DNA of 53,127 nt from DSUN01 sp035527715 (GCA_035527715.1 DATKZY010000047.1:1-53127); one strand, 5' to 3'; shown: positions 30,298-39,826, counted from the stretch's first letter. Numbers and translations: made by a program. The notes: generated by a model not told the origin, from the sequence alone.

Positions 30298-32613
30298 TCA
30301 AACGAGGGACACACGCCTGCGAATGACCCATTCCACGGAGAGCGCGGCGACCACCAGGGCAAGCCACAGCGGCGTATCCCAGATGTCGTGCTCGTCGTGG
30401 AGGGTTTCCTTCTGCTTCCGCTCGCCTGCCGAGGCCTCGATGGCCTTGAGCATCTCCTCGGCCTCGCCCGGCTCGAAGTAGCGGCCGCCGGACACCGAGG
30501 CGATCTCCTTCAGCAGGGCCACCTTCTGCCCTGCGTCGGTGTACTCGTCGAGGGTCTCGCCGACGGTGAAGGTGGTGCCGGCGCCGAGCGGCGGGTCGCC
30601 TTTCACCGTCGCCGTAGCTGTGACCGTGTAGTCCCCGGCGTCGGGCGGCTCGAACTGGGCTTCGTAGACGCCGGGCTCGCTGAGGGTCCAGCTCAGCTTC
30701 ATCGGCCTCTCCTGGCCGGCCGCGTCCTTGAGCTTCGCCCCGAACGGGTCGGCGATCTGGACCGCGACCTCCGCGTCGTTCACCGGCTCGAACTTGCGGT
30801 CGAGCACGGTGGCACGCAGGGTTACCGGCTCCTCCAGCGAATAGAGATCCTTGTCCGCCTCGATCTTGAGGGTGGGCTTGGAGCCGACGGCGAGCCAGCG
30901 GACGAGCTGCTTCCAGAACTTCTCGTGCAGTTCGTTCTCGATAGGGACGGCCATGCGCCAGTGCCAGGACCCGCCTGTGGCGAAGGCGGCGGCCTTGCCC
31001 GCCCCGTAGTCCTGGACGGCCAGGATCGGGGCGCCGCTCTTCGGCTCGACGGCGAGCACCTGGGCAAGCGGCTTCGTCTCCGCGATGGGGTTGTAACCGA
31101 TGAGGGTCGGTGCTTTCTGCCAGATCTCGCGGTTCAGCACCACGTTGGGGCTCTGGAGCATGACGGGGTGTTCCTCGCCCGACTTGGTGAGGCGGACGCT
31201 GAACTCCACCTGGCGGTATCCGACGGACGGTGGGGGCAGGAGGACGGGGAGCAGGGCGGCGATGGGCGTGCTCTGGTAGTTGCCGAGGTTGAAGGAGTTG
31301 ACGCCGCCGAGCATCAGGAAGCCGCCGCCGCGCCGCCGCACGAACTCCTCGGTGATGCGAAGCTGGTCGGCGCTCAGGGCGTCGGCCGCCACGTCGCCGA
31401 AGATCACCGCCTGGAACCGGCCGAGGTGCTCGAGCGACTTGGGGTATCCGTCGGCCAAGCCGTCCTCCTCCTCGGCTCCCTGGAGGACGAACTTCTTGGG
31501 GCCTTCGAGCCGCAGGATGCTGGCGATGCGGAAGTCCTTGTCGCGGAGGAAGGCCCGCCGCAGGAAGCGGTATTCCTCGCGCGGGCTGCCCTCGAGATAG
31601 AGCACGGGAAGCCGATCCTCGACCACCCGCACGATGAAGTCGAACCGATTGTTGTCCCGGATGATCTCCTGCTCGTGGGGCGGCACCTCGACGGTGTAGG
31701 TGAAGGTGCCCTTCTTCTCGGGGCGGAAGGCGAGGCGGACCCGATGGATGCGCTGGCCGGGCTCGGGGACCACGCCCTCGAGGGTCTGGAGCACCTCCTT
31801 GTCCTGGCGGAGGATGATGTTGAACGGCTCGTCGAAGCCGTGGGTGCGGATGTTGGCGAAGATGTCCACGGAACTGTTGTTGCGCACCTGACGCGGGGCG
31901 CGGATGGCCAGGACCTCGTAGTCCCTCGGGGGGTTCGGGTTGCCGAGGCCGATGCAGTAGACCGGGCGGCGCTTGGCCTGAAGCTCCAGGGCCATGTCGC
32001 GTGGGGCGCCGCCGGCGTTCACCGCACCATCGGTCACCAGCACGATGCCGACGACCGGCACGCCGCGAAGCTCGGAGTCCACGTGGTTCAGCGCCGAGTA
32101 GAGGTCGGTGCGCTCCCCGGTGCCCCGAAGCTTCGCCACGCTGCCGACCGGCTTGACGCTGGAGCTGAAGGCGAAGGTCTGCACGGGGCAAATGGCGGCG
32201 AGCTGGCGCCAGACCTTGTCCTCCTCAGGCGTGCCGAGCAATTGCCTGGCCAAGGCGAGACGCGAGAGGCGCTTGTCCTCCTTCCTCGCCGGCTCGATGT
32301 CCTCGATCCGCATGCTCCGCGAGTCGTCCACCAGCAGGGCGAGGAACGACTCCCGCTTCTCCTGCCGTGGCGTCCGCAGCACGGGATGGAACAGGATGAG
32401 CACGAGCAGTCCAAGAGCCGCGCCGCGGAGGGCAGAAAGCGTCCGCCGAGTCCCTCTCCTCAGTTCTACGGGCGCCCGACGGTAGAAGTAGACGGCCCCG
32501 CCGACCGCGGCGGCGAGGGCCAGCAACGCCAGCTCAGGGCGCAAGCCGGAGCCGAGCCGCAGCCGGCCGTCGAGGAACTTGTCGAGCGGGTACTTGAAAA
32601 GCGTCTCAAACAT
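30298..32613 (-). CDS. VWA-domain / amidotransferase-like membrane protein
   Basis: A 771-residue membrane protein. Seen: two N-terminal spans (about 28-45 and 63-78), a VWA domain with a DxSxS MIDAS motif at D96-S98-S100, and TDGAV later. A central amidotransferase-like flavodoxin region follows (about 340-480, GGGFLMLGG). Beta domains come next, then a C-terminal span (about 745-760, LWLALVVAALSVEW) and a basic end. The arrangement matches planctomycete proteins encoded beside BatA-like genes. It starts 114 bases after the DUF4175-like gene, the gap holding an inverted array pair, and ends 50 bases before DUF4159. It likely binds a metal-dependent ligand on the periplasmic side. Confidence 0.87.
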   Translation of the reverse strand: MFETLFKYPLDKFLDGRLRLGSGLRPELALLALAAAVGGAVYFYRRAPVELRRGTRRTLSALRGAALGLLVLILFHPVLRTPRQEKRESFLALLVDDSRSMRIEDIEPARKEDKRLSRLALARQLLGTPEEDKVWRQLAAICPVQTFAFSSSVKPVGSVAKLRGTGERTDLYSALNHVDSELRGVPVVGIVLVTDGAVNAGGAPRDMALELQAKRRPVYCIGLGNPNPPRDYEVLAIRAPRQVRNNSSVDIFANIRTHGFDEPFNIILRQDKEVLQTLEGVVPEPGQRIHRVRLAFRPEKKGTFTYTVEVPPHEQEIIRDNNRFDFIVRVVEDRLPVLYLEGSPREEYRFLRRAFLRDKDFRIASILRLEGPKKFVLQGAEEEDGLADGYPKSLEHLGRFQAVIFGDVAADALSADQLRITEEFVRRRGGGFLMLGGVNSFNLGNYQSTPIAALLPVLLPPPSVGYRQVEFSVRLTKSGEEHPVMLQSPNVVLNREIWQKAPTLIGYNPIAETKPLAQVLAVEPKSGAPILAVQDYGAGKAAAFATGGSWHWRMAVPIENELHEKFWKQLVRWLAVGSKPTLKIEADKDLYSLEEPVTLRATVLDRKFEPVNDAEVAVQIADPFGAKLKDAAGQERPMKLSWTLSEPGVYEAQFEPPDAGDYTVTATATVKGDPPLGAGTTFTVGETLDEYTDAGQKVALLKEIASVSGGRYFEPGEAEEMLKAIEASAGERKQKETLHDEHDIWDTPLWLALVVAALSVEWVIRRRVSLV

Positions 32614-32638
32614 GCTGCGCTATGGCCAACCTGTGCGA

Positions 32639-32726
32639 GGATGAATGGATGATTGGATGGGTGGATGAATGAAAGAGCCCGAGCCTCCTCTGCCATTCAT
32701 CCATTCATCCAGCCATCCATTCATCC
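32639..32726. repeat. Inverted pair of 8 bp x 4 arrays
   Basis: Left arm (32639-32671): four 8-base units of type GGATGAAT. Right arm (about 32695-32726): the reverse complement of four such units. The unit family is the same as at 19033-19115. It fills the junction between the DUF4175-like and VWA genes. Confidence 0.88.
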
Positions 32727-32727
32727 C

Positions 32728-35700
32728 CTACGGTTTTTTCGTCGCCGCCTTGCTCAGCGACTCGAAGTAGGCATCCACGAAGGAGCGGTACTGGGGCGGA
32801 CACTCCTCGCGGCGCTCGGAGTGGAGGCGCTTGGCCGACAGGGTCTCCTTGAGCACCTCGTCGAGGCTCCTGCCGATGCCGGTGACGACGCTGGCGAACT
32901 TGCCGGCCTCGGCCTTTCTCACCTTGTCGAACATCCGCCGGAAGCTCTCGGGGTCCTGCACGCGGCGGTCAAGGTAGTTCAGGGTCGTCGTGTCGGCCAA
33001 CTCCTCGTCGCGGAGCGTGTCGGCGAGGTCGCGTGCCTTGAGCCAGAGCTGGTCCACGTCGTCGCGGGCCGGCCCCGCCCCGCCGCCCACGTTGCTGCCC
33101 AGGCCGGCGGTGCCGGGGGTGGATGCCCCGCGCATCTCCCCCTTCTCGGTGTCGGCGAGGCGTTGGGCCAGCGAATCCTCGCGCTGTCCCGGCGTGCCCT
33201 TTCCCGGGGTGCCTTTCCCCGGCTCCCCCTTCCCTGGCTCGCCCTTGCCCGGCTCGGCTTTGCCGGGCTCGCCCTTCCCCGGTTCGCCTTTCCCTGCCGG
33301 CCCTTCGCTCGGCGCGCCCTTTCCTGGCTCGCCTTTCCCTGGTTCGCCCTTTCCCGGCTCGCCCTTCCCGGGCGTGCCCTTTCCCGGCTCCCCTTTGCCT
33401 GACTCGCCCTTGCCGGGGACGCCTTGGCTGGGCTGGCCCTGGCCCGGCTCGCCGCCGCCGGACTGGCCCTGGGAGGGCTGGCCCGCGGTGGCCTCGCCGC
33501 CTCCCGGCTGCCCCTGGCTCGCCTGGCCGCTGGGCAGCCCTGCGATCTGGCGCACTCGCGCGCCAATCTCACTGGCCTGGCGCGCCGCGCGGCCGATGAT
33601 GCCGGTCTTCGAGCCGGCGAGCATGTCGCCCGCGTCGCGGAGGCGGCCCGTAACGCCGTCCAGGGCACCCTCGATTTCCTCCTGCGTCGCCCGCGCCGAG
33701 CCGATGTTGTCCTGCGACAGGTCCACACCGGCGTCCACCATCTTCTGGGCCACGGCGTCCCGCTTCAGGCCGTCGCTGACGTCTCGGAGCGACGAGGTCA
33801 GGCGCTCCTCCTGCGTCTCCTTGGCCCACTTGGCGAGGTCGCCGACGTAGGCGTCGAACTCCTTCACGGCTTCGCTGAGCTTGAGTTGCTCGCCGGCGAG
33901 GCCCTGCATGCGGCCGGCGATGCGGGGATCCTGGGCCTTGGCCTTGTCCACCGCGCCGCGGGAGGGGCCGGGCCGCGCGCCGCGTGCCGCGTGCCGCGTG
34001 CCAGGAGACGACTCGTCGCCGGCGCCGGGTTCTCCCTCGCCGGGTTCCCCCATGCCTGGCTCGCCCTTGCCTGGGATGCCTTTCCCTGGGGTGCCTTTGC
34101 CGGGCGCGCCCTTGGCGAGAGCGCCTTTTCCGGGCTGTCCCTTTCCAGGCTGGCCTTTGCCGGGGACGCCTTCGCTGGCCTGCCCTTCACTGGGCTGGCC
34201 TTCGCTGGGCACGCCCTTGCCCGGCTCGCCCTTTCCGGGCCGGCCTTTGCCTGGGGTGCCTTCGCTGGGCTGGCCGGTGCCGGGCTGGCCTTCGCCGGCT
34301 TCGCCGCTGAGTTCGCGGATGCGGTCCTCGAGCTGGCGGGTGCCCTGAGAGACACGGGACTGGTTCTGGCTCAGCGCAGAAGCGCCTTGCTGCGCGGCGG
34401 CGAGGGCCTCGCCGAGGGACTCGAATTGTGCGGCCTTGAGACCGTGCATGGCGGAGCGCATGGCCTGCTGGGCGCGGCGTGCCTGGGCCATGGCGGCCTG
34501 GAGGTCGCCCCGCTGGAAGCTGTCGGCGGCCTGGCGCATCTCGCGCGAGGCGTCGCGGAGGCCGGCGGCGGCGCGCTCGCCCATCGGGCTCGCGGGGTCG
34601 GCGCCGCGGGCCACGTCGCGGGCGAGTTGGGCCGCGCGGTCGGCGAGGGCGGTCTGGCGTTGGGCAAGTTGCTGAGCCGTCCCTTGCTGCGACGGGCTCG
34701 ATGAGCCGCCGCCAGGCTGATTCTGCTGCTCCATCCCGGGCTGGGGCGGCTGCTGTTGCTGGCTCTCGCCGCCTCCGCCGCCGGCCTGGCTGGGAGGCGG
34801 ACGGCGGTCGTTGGCCTCGACCTTCCACTGTTCGTCGGTGTAGCCGAGCTTCTTCTTGCTCTTCTCCTGCGGCTCGTCGTCGGGTTCGCTGGAGCCGCCG
34901 CCTGGGGTCTGGCTGCGGTGGGGGTTGCTGGGGCCGGCGCGCTCGTTATCGCGGAGCCTGGCATAGCGGAGGCCCTTGAGCTTCTCAGGCTCGGCCTTCT
35001 TCATCTCGCCGCCGTGGCCGATGTCGGGCAGGTCGGCCCGCGGGTCCATGCTGGCGTAGGGGATGGCCCGCTTGTCTATGCGGATCATGTCGCCCTTGGT
35101 GCCGCCGCCGGCCGAGGGGTCGGTGGTGCAGGACATTTCAGCGGCCTCGCGGAGCTTGCGGTGGCCGAACGCCTCACGGGCCATCTCGATGAGCTGCTCC
35201 TGCGAGGCGTAGATTTCGCCCGCGAGGGCCAGCTCTTTGGTGAGGGGGGCGGTGCGCTCCTTGAGGTGCAGAGCGCGGCGGTAGTCGGGCGGCTTGAAGT
35301 GCCGCGGATTGTCCTCCTGCTGGAACGCGGTGAGCGAGTCGCTCATCACCTCGGGCAGGCGGAACTCCGCCTGCTCCATCACGGCGTCCTGGTTGTAGCC
35401 GCCCGAAGGCTGGCCGGTGTGGATTGGGGCGGTGGCGAGCTGGAGTTCCTGGATGGCCTTGGCCGTGTTGATGCTTTCAGCCATGGCCATTGCCTGCTGC
35501 ATCTCGAGGGCGGCCTTGCCCGGCTCGTACTCCCTCACGAGGTCGAGGGCTTTGTGGAGTTTCTCCGTGGCGGCGGCGAGGACGGCCGCAGCGGCCTCGC
35601 GGACCTCCTTGGACAATTCCCCCTTCCCGCCGAGGAGGTTGAGGCCCTTCTGCGAGTTCAGAGCCGGCTCCATGCGTCCAGCCAGCTCGGTGCACTGGCT

Positions 35701-37431
35701 CTGGAACTCGCCGGTAGGGATCTTGCCGCGCTGCTGCTCGATGTGCCAGGCGGCGGCGGCCAGCAGGATGATGTCGGGCGTCCACAGGTAGTCCCAGTGC
35801 GGCAGGTCGGGGGCCGTGGGGGCAGCGGGCCACGACGCCGCCACTTCCAGGGGCATCAGCTTGATGAAAAAGAGGTCGGTCTTCGCGGCCTGCCCCTTCT
35901 GGTCGGTGATCTCCATGTAGTAAAAGACCATGTCGCCGATCTTGGGGGCGGGGCTGACCTTCTCCAGCTCGAAGACGTGTTCCACGCGGCCGTCGAGGAA
36001 GTTCCGGAAGTCCTTCTGGGCCGTGGGCGCCATGGCGAGGGGCATCGGCTCGGCCTTCCCGTCGCGGTAGTAACTGAGGTGGGCGACCGCGTCCTTGATC
36101 GCGAAGTCGTCGGTGACCTTCGCGGCGAACGTGATCTCGCAGAGGGGGTGAACGCTCATGTCCACCTTTGGCGCGACCATGGCGATGGCTGGCGGCTTGT
36201 CGGGCACGGCCTTGACGAAGAAGAAGTCGGGGAACTTGTAGGTCTCACCATAGATGTCGGCGATCTCGTAGGTGTAGGAGCCGTCCTTGCTCACGGTGAA
36301 CGACGCGGTGACACCCTCCTCGGGCTTGGCCCCAGGCTTCATGGGCACGGCGGTGGCGCCGTCGAGCTTGAGCGTGCCGGCCTTGAGCGGGTTGTTGGCG
36401 ACGACCCGCACGTCCACGCGCGTGCCCGCGAGAGCCGTCACGTCGCCGCTGGGGCCGAAGCTGCTCTGCGGGTCGCGTCCGAGATAGCTTGGGTAGTGAT
36501 AGGTCAGCTCGATGCCGCGCACGGCGAGGGGGTCGTAGACCTTGATCTCGTACTTCTCGGAGGCCTGGCCGCAGGCGGCGACGTGGTAGGTGAAGGACTC
36601 ATTGATGTCGCGGAAGGGCAGGCGGAAGCCGAAGCGGGCCTGGTCCTTCTCCATCTCGACCGCGTGCTCCCTGCCCTCTGCCCCAGCGAACTGGTAGTGG
36701 AAGACGGGCGGGATGAGCGGGTCGCGCGAGAGCGTAGCCGTGAACTCGATGCCCTTGCCGCGCAGGAGGGTCATGCCCCTGGGCAGGACGTTGATCTCGA
36801 TGGGGCGGTTGACGAAGCGCTCGTGGGCGATGCGGGCCTCCTGCTCCAGGCGGGCCTCCTCGCGCTCGCGGCGGAGGGACTCCCACGGGACGAGGATGCG
36901 CTCGCCCTTCGCCCGCGTGTACTGCGGGAAGGTGATGCTGGTGAGGGCGAAGACGGCCAGGAGCGCGGCCGCGGCCGCCAGGTGCTTGCGCAGCCGGCCC
37001 AGGTTGGCGAACGCACGGGAATTCGTCTTGTCTATGCGGCGAACAGCGTCGCCCACGAGGAGCGTGGCGATGAAGCCGGAGAGGCCGGCCTTGGGCTTCC
37101 GCTGGCATTCGAGGGCGGAGATGACCGAGCCTTCGGCCTGGCGTGAGCGCTCCTCGATGTAGAGGGCGATCTGCTCGTCCGGGATCCGCCGGAGGAGCGG
37201 GGCCACGACCCGCCGCACGAAGACCGCCACGAGCAAGGCCAGCGCCACACTCAGCATGCCGAGGCGGATTATGCCGCTGAAGCCGTAGATCGCATCCGCC
37301 AGCATGAACACGAGGAACAGCCCGAGGGCCTCGGTGGCGACCACGAGCGCCCCGTCGAGAGCCGCCGCCGCCTTCCACCGCCGGCGCACTCTGGCCAGAC
37401 GCCGCCTGAAGGCTTGGGGATCGTTCTGCAT
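32728..37431 (-). CDS. Very large DUF4175-like membrane protein with PGKGE repeats
   Basis: A 1567-residue protein. Seen: three N-terminal hydrophobic spans (about 20-45, 57-72, 145-165), a beta-rich periplasmic region to about 540, and a long helical Gln/Ala/Glu-rich part. Two low-complexity blocks are built on the pentapeptide PGKGE/Q (about residues 1043-1137 and 1317-1417), separated by a helical segment. The last ~150 residues are again helical (RRMFDKVRKAEAG). Known: DUF4175-like proteins sit in MoxR/VWA operons and are predicted envelope proteins. The ATG at 37431 has GGAGG seven bases upstream. The repeat blocks are tandem at DNA level and may vary in length between strains, by inference. 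Confidence 0.85.
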   Translation of the reverse strand: MQNDPQAFRRRLARVRRRWKAAAALDGALVVATEALGLFLVFMLADAIYGFSGIIRLGMLSVALALLVAVFVRRVVAPLLRRIPDEQIALYIEERSRQAEGSVISALECQRKPKAGLSGFIATLLVGDAVRRIDKTNSRAFANLGRLRKHLAAAAALLAVFALTSITFPQYTRAKGERILVPWESLRREREEARLEQEARIAHERFVNRPIEINVLPRGMTLLRGKGIEFTATLSRDPLIPPVFHYQFAGAEGREHAVEMEKDQARFGFRLPFRDINESFTYHVAACGQASEKYEIKVYDPLAVRGIELTYHYPSYLGRDPQSSFGPSGDVTALAGTRVDVRVVANNPLKAGTLKLDGATAVPMKPGAKPEEGVTASFTVSKDGSYTYEIADIYGETYKFPDFFFVKAVPDKPPAIAMVAPKVDMSVHPLCEITFAAKVTDDFAIKDAVAHLSYYRDGKAEPMPLAMAPTAQKDFRNFLDGRVEHVFELEKVSPAPKIGDMVFYYMEITDQKGQAAKTDLFFIKLMPLEVAASWPAAPTAPDLPHWDYLWTPDIILLAAAAWHIEQQRGKIPTGEFQSQCTELAGRMEPALNSQKGLNLLGGKGELSKEVREAAAAVLAAATEKLHKALDLVREYEPGKAALEMQQAMAMAESINTAKAIQELQLATAPIHTGQPSGGYNQDAVMEQAEFRLPEVMSDSLTAFQQEDNPRHFKPPDYRRALHLKERTAPLTKELALAGEIYASQEQLIEMAREAFGHRKLREAAEMSCTTDPSAGGGTKGDMIRIDKRAIPYASMDPRADLPDIGHGGEMKKAEPEKLKGLRYARLRDNERAGPSNPHRSQTPGGGSSEPDDEPQEKSKKKLGYTDEQWKVEANDRRPPPSQAGGGGGESQQQQPPQPGMEQQNQPGGGSSSPSQQGTAQQLAQRQTALADRAAQLARDVARGADPASPMGERAAAGLRDASREMRQAADSFQRGDLQAAMAQARRAQQAMRSAMHGLKAAQFESLGEALAAAQQGASALSQNQSRVSQGTRQLEDRIRELSGEAGEGQPGTGQPSEGTPGKGRPGKGEPGKGVPSEGQPSEGQASEGVPGKGQPGKGQPGKGALAKGAPGKGTPGKGIPGKGEPGMGEPGEGEPGAGDESSPGTRHAARGARPGPSRGAVDKAKAQDPRIAGRMQGLAGEQLKLSEAVKEFDAYVGDLAKWAKETQEERLTSSLRDVSDGLKRDAVAQKMVDAGVDLSQDNIGSARATQEEIEGALDGVTGRLRDAGDMLAGSKTGIIGRAARQASEIGARVRQIAGLPSGQASQGQPGGGEATAGQPSQGQSGGGEPGQGQPSQGVPGKGESGKGEPGKGTPGKGEPGKGEPGKGEPGKGAPSEGPAGKGEPGKGEPGKAEPGKGEPGKGEPGKGTPGKGTPGQREDSLAQRLADTEKGEMRGASTPGTAGLGSNVGGGAGPARDDVDQLWLKARDLADTLRDEELADTTTLNYLDRRVQDPESFRRMFDKVRKAEAGKFASVVTGIGRSLDEVLKETLSAKRLHSERREECPPQYRSFVDAYFESLSKAATKKP
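33181..33480. repeat. PGKGE-coding tandem repeat block 2
   Basis: A 15-base period coding PGKGE and variants in the DUF4175-like gene (minus strand), with many near-identical units, especially 33200-33400. Confidence 0.8.
33974..34001. repeat. Short tandem array, 7 bp x 4
   Basis: Four 7-base units of type CGCGTGC (the first is CGCGCGC), within the DUF4175-like gene between the two PGKGE blocks. It is read as TRHAARGAR in the protein. Confidence 0.75.
34020..34300. repeat. PGKGE-coding tandem repeat block 1
   Basis: A 15-base period coding PGKGQ, PSEGQ and PGKGE variants on the minus strand, more diverged than block 2. Confidence 0.8.
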
Positions 37432-37446
37432 GGCTGTGCCTCCAAT

Positions 37447-37482
37447 GGATAGGACCTATAGGACGCATAGGACCTATTCGAC
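37447..37482. repeat. Short tandem array, 9 bp x 4
   Basis: Four 9-base units of type CTATAGGAC/GCATAGGAC (the last is CTATTCGAC), in the 57-base gap between the BatA-like and DUF4175-like genes. Confidence 0.82.
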
Positions 37483-37488
37483 ACAGGG

Positions 37489-39693
37489 TCAGGCCCTGCC
37501 GATTCGCGTGGCCAGGAACATCTCCCCCGTCAGGGCCACGAGCACCGCGAGCAGGAGGTAGCGCCAGAGCTTCTGGCGGTTCTCCAGCCGCTCGCGAGCC
37601 GTGGCCTTGGCCACGACCGACACGGCTCCGGGCGCGCTCTCGCCCTCCAGCGCGGGCCCCTTCTGCACCGTGCTGAGCAACAGCTTCATGTCCAGGGGCC
37701 GGAGGTCCGGCTCCCTTGGATCGAGGTTCGCAGCGAAGCGGGCGCTCCCGCCCTCATAGGCCAGCTCGTAGATGCCCGGCTTCTCCGGTGCGAAGCTCAC
37801 GGCGGCGCCGGAAGGCGACTTCCTCACGTCGGCTGGCTTCTCCCATTCTACCACACCGGCCTGGTCCGCGAGGCGGCGAAGTGTCGCTGCCCCTCCCTTC
37901 GGGGTCACATCTTCATTTAGCGCTTTGCCGCCAAGTGCGAAATGAAGAGGTGACCCCAGTGCGTGGGCGATCTCCTCGCCCACCGCGAAGTTCCGCACGC
38001 TGCCCGTCCGCCGCGCGCACAGCCGCTTTGTCACCTGATGCACGAACGGCACGAACACGCTCTTCAGGCACAGCGTGTTCCACTCCATGTCCAGCGACGT
38101 CACCAGGAGGAGCGACTTGCCCTTCGCCCCTTGCTCGAAGACCCGCTCGAGGAGCACGGGATGGGCGTCCTTGTTGCTGAACCGCGCAGGCACCTCGGCC
38201 CGCAACGAGTGGCTGACGAGGAAGTACTGCGTGAACTCGGCGAGCGAGAAGTCGCCGGTGTGGGGCTGGGCGAACTCGGCGAAGATCTCGTGCCGCAGGT
38301 CCACCTGGTTGATGACCACCGGCGGTTCGCCTTCGGCCATCGCCCGCCGCACGAGGGTGCAGGGGGCCAGGTCGCCAAACGTCTTGTTGAACTCCTCGGG
38401 CACGACCTTGGAACCGCAGATGAGGCCGATGCCGCCGCCTGCCGCGACAAAGCGCCCCAGCGGCGACTCGAGCCCCGCGCCCGCCGTGACCTCGGCCGGC
38501 AGGTTCGACACGTTCAGGAACAGAGCGACATCCACGCCTTCGAGGTCCGAAGCCCTCATCTCGCCGGGCGCCACCTCACGGACCTCGAAGGGGCTGACAA
38601 CGCCCTCCACCTCGGGCACGAGCGCCGCCTTCACGAACAACCCGTCGTTCAGCACCGCACGCTCCGCCCGGTCGGCATTGACCAGCAGCACGTGCACACG
38701 CGGCGTCACGTGGATGCAGAAGTACGCCACGTTGTCCTGCGGCAGGTCGTCCTCGGCCCTCACGGCGATGCTGCCCACCACGTCGCCTGGCTCGGTGAAC
38801 TTGTGGCGGAAGCGGACGGGGGCCTCCTCGCCGGGGCGGAGGTTGACGGTGAGGCTCCCCTTCTCCTCGCCGTTGACCCGAAAGGTCACGAGGGCATCGC
38901 TCAGCGGCTTGTCCGTGAGGTTATGCACCGTGGCGGAGATGACCTCGACGAACCCGCCGGCGACCACGAGCCGGGGCACGGCGACCCGCCCGACGAAGAC
39001 GTTCTGCACCGGCTTCTGCGCCACGTTCCGCAGGCTCAGCCCGATGCCAGGGGCAAGCGTCCAGTCGCCGGGGCTCTTCCATGCACTCTCCTGGAAGTCG
39101 CCGATGAGGACGATGCGCCGCGCCGCCTCGTTGCGGTCGGCCCGCGTGAGCGTCTGGTTGGCTTGCCGCAAGGCGAGGGCGAGGTTCGTGCCGCGCCAAG
39201 TCGGCTGAATGGCCCGAATCGTCTCCTCGGCCTGCGGGAGGGTGGAGCCGATGGGGCACAGTTCATCGTATTGCGACGAGTAGGCGGCCACGCCCACCTT
39301 GGCGGCGGGGTCGGCCTCGTGGAGGAGCTTCAGGCCCTCCTGCTTCGCGCGCTCCAGGCGGCCCTCGGCCTGCATCGAGTACGAGTTGTCAACGAGCACC
39401 AGGACGGCCTCCTCACCGAGGGCCGTCCTCCCGCCCACCTGCCCCTCCACCGGCCGCTCGAAGAACGGCCTGGCAAACGCGAAGGCCAGGATGGCGAGCG
39501 CCAGCGCCCGCAGGAGCACGAGGAGAAACTCCTCGAACCGCCGCCGGTGCACGACGCGGTGCGAGGTCTTCTTCAGGAACCGCAGGGAGCCGAAGACCAC
39601 CTGCTGCACCCGCCGACGCTGGACGAGGTGGATGATGACGGGGATCAGCGCCGTGGCGGTGGCTGCCAGGAACAGGACGTTGAGGAAACCCAT
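37489..39693 (-). CDS. BatA-like VWA membrane protein
   Basis: A 734-residue protein. Seen: two N-terminal spans (about 3-20 and 57-74) with the BatA-type cluster FGSLRFLKK, then a VWA domain with the DxSxS motif D102-S104-S106 (VDNSYSMQ). An amidotransferase-like region lies in the middle (about 380-440, VAAGGGIGLICGS), and there is a C-terminal span (LLLAVLVALTGEMF). The start is set at 39693 where GAGAGGCC precedes ATG; the longer frame to 39744 is coded by array sequence. Known: BatA-type proteins work with MoxR and DUF58 proteins in stress tolerance or envelope complex assembly. A perfect-looking hairpin repeat (37901-37957) is carried inside the reading frame. Confidence 0.87.
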   Translation of the reverse strand: MGFLNVLFLAATATALIPVIIHLVQRRRVQQVVFGSLRFLKKTSHRVVHRRRFEEFLLVLLRALALAILAFAFARPFFERPVEGQVGGRTALGEEAVLVLVDNSYSMQAEGRLERAKQEGLKLLHEADPAAKVGVAAYSSQYDELCPIGSTLPQAEETIRAIQPTWRGTNLALALRQANQTLTRADRNEAARRIVLIGDFQESAWKSPGDWTLAPGIGLSLRNVAQKPVQNVFVGRVAVPRLVVAGGFVEVISATVHNLTDKPLSDALVTFRVNGEEKGSLTVNLRPGEEAPVRFRHKFTEPGDVVGSIAVRAEDDLPQDNVAYFCIHVTPRVHVLLVNADRAERAVLNDGLFVKAALVPEVEGVVSPFEVREVAPGEMRASDLEGVDVALFLNVSNLPAEVTAGAGLESPLGRFVAAGGGIGLICGSKVVPEEFNKTFGDLAPCTLVRRAMAEGEPPVVINQVDLRHEIFAEFAQPHTGDFSLAEFTQYFLVSHSLRAEVPARFSNKDAHPVLLERVFEQGAKGKSLLLVTSLDMEWNTLCLKSVFVPFVHQVTKRLCARRTGSVRNFAVGEEIAHALGSPLHFALGGKALNEDVTPKGGAATLRRLADQAGVVEWEKPADVRKSPSGAAVSFAPEKPGIYELAYEGGSARFAANLDPREPDLRPLDMKLLLSTVQKGPALEGESAPGAVSVVAKATARERLENRQKLWRYLLLAVLVALTGEMFLATRIGRA
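37901..37957. repeat. REP-like hairpin inside the batA-like gene
   Basis: An 18-base arm (37901-37918) pairs with 37940-37957 with a single mismatch; the arms read GGGGTCAC[A/C]TCTTCATTT. The stem continues inward with two mismatches to a loop TGCCGCC. The core GGGGTCA..TCTT also appears in the spacer at 3921-3933, read on the minus strand. The batA-like frame runs through it (HFALGGKALNEDVTP). Confidence 0.8.
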
Positions 39694-39710
39694 CGGGCCT
39701 CTCGGTCTCG

Positions 39711-39810
39711 CAATCCGTAATGCGTAATCCGTAATCCGTAACAAGAGAGGAGCAGAGCGCCGACCAGTTTGTCCTTCTCTGGTTACGGATTACGAATTAC
39801 GGATTACGGA
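39711..39810. repeat. Inverted pair of 7 bp x 4 arrays
   Basis: Right arm (39783-39810): four units TTACGGA (one TTACGAA). Left arm (39711-39742): the reverse complement of about four such units (one with GC). They are separated by 38 bases and fill the gap between the DUF58 and BatA-like genes. Confidence 0.88.
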
Positions 39811-39826
39811 CCTCATCACACACGCC

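Noticed and set aside
30145..32191. A long minus-strand frame joining DUF4159 with the VWA gene region
   Set aside because: Upstream of 30247 it is an out-of-frame shadow of the VWA gene; only the DUF4159 part carries family motifs.
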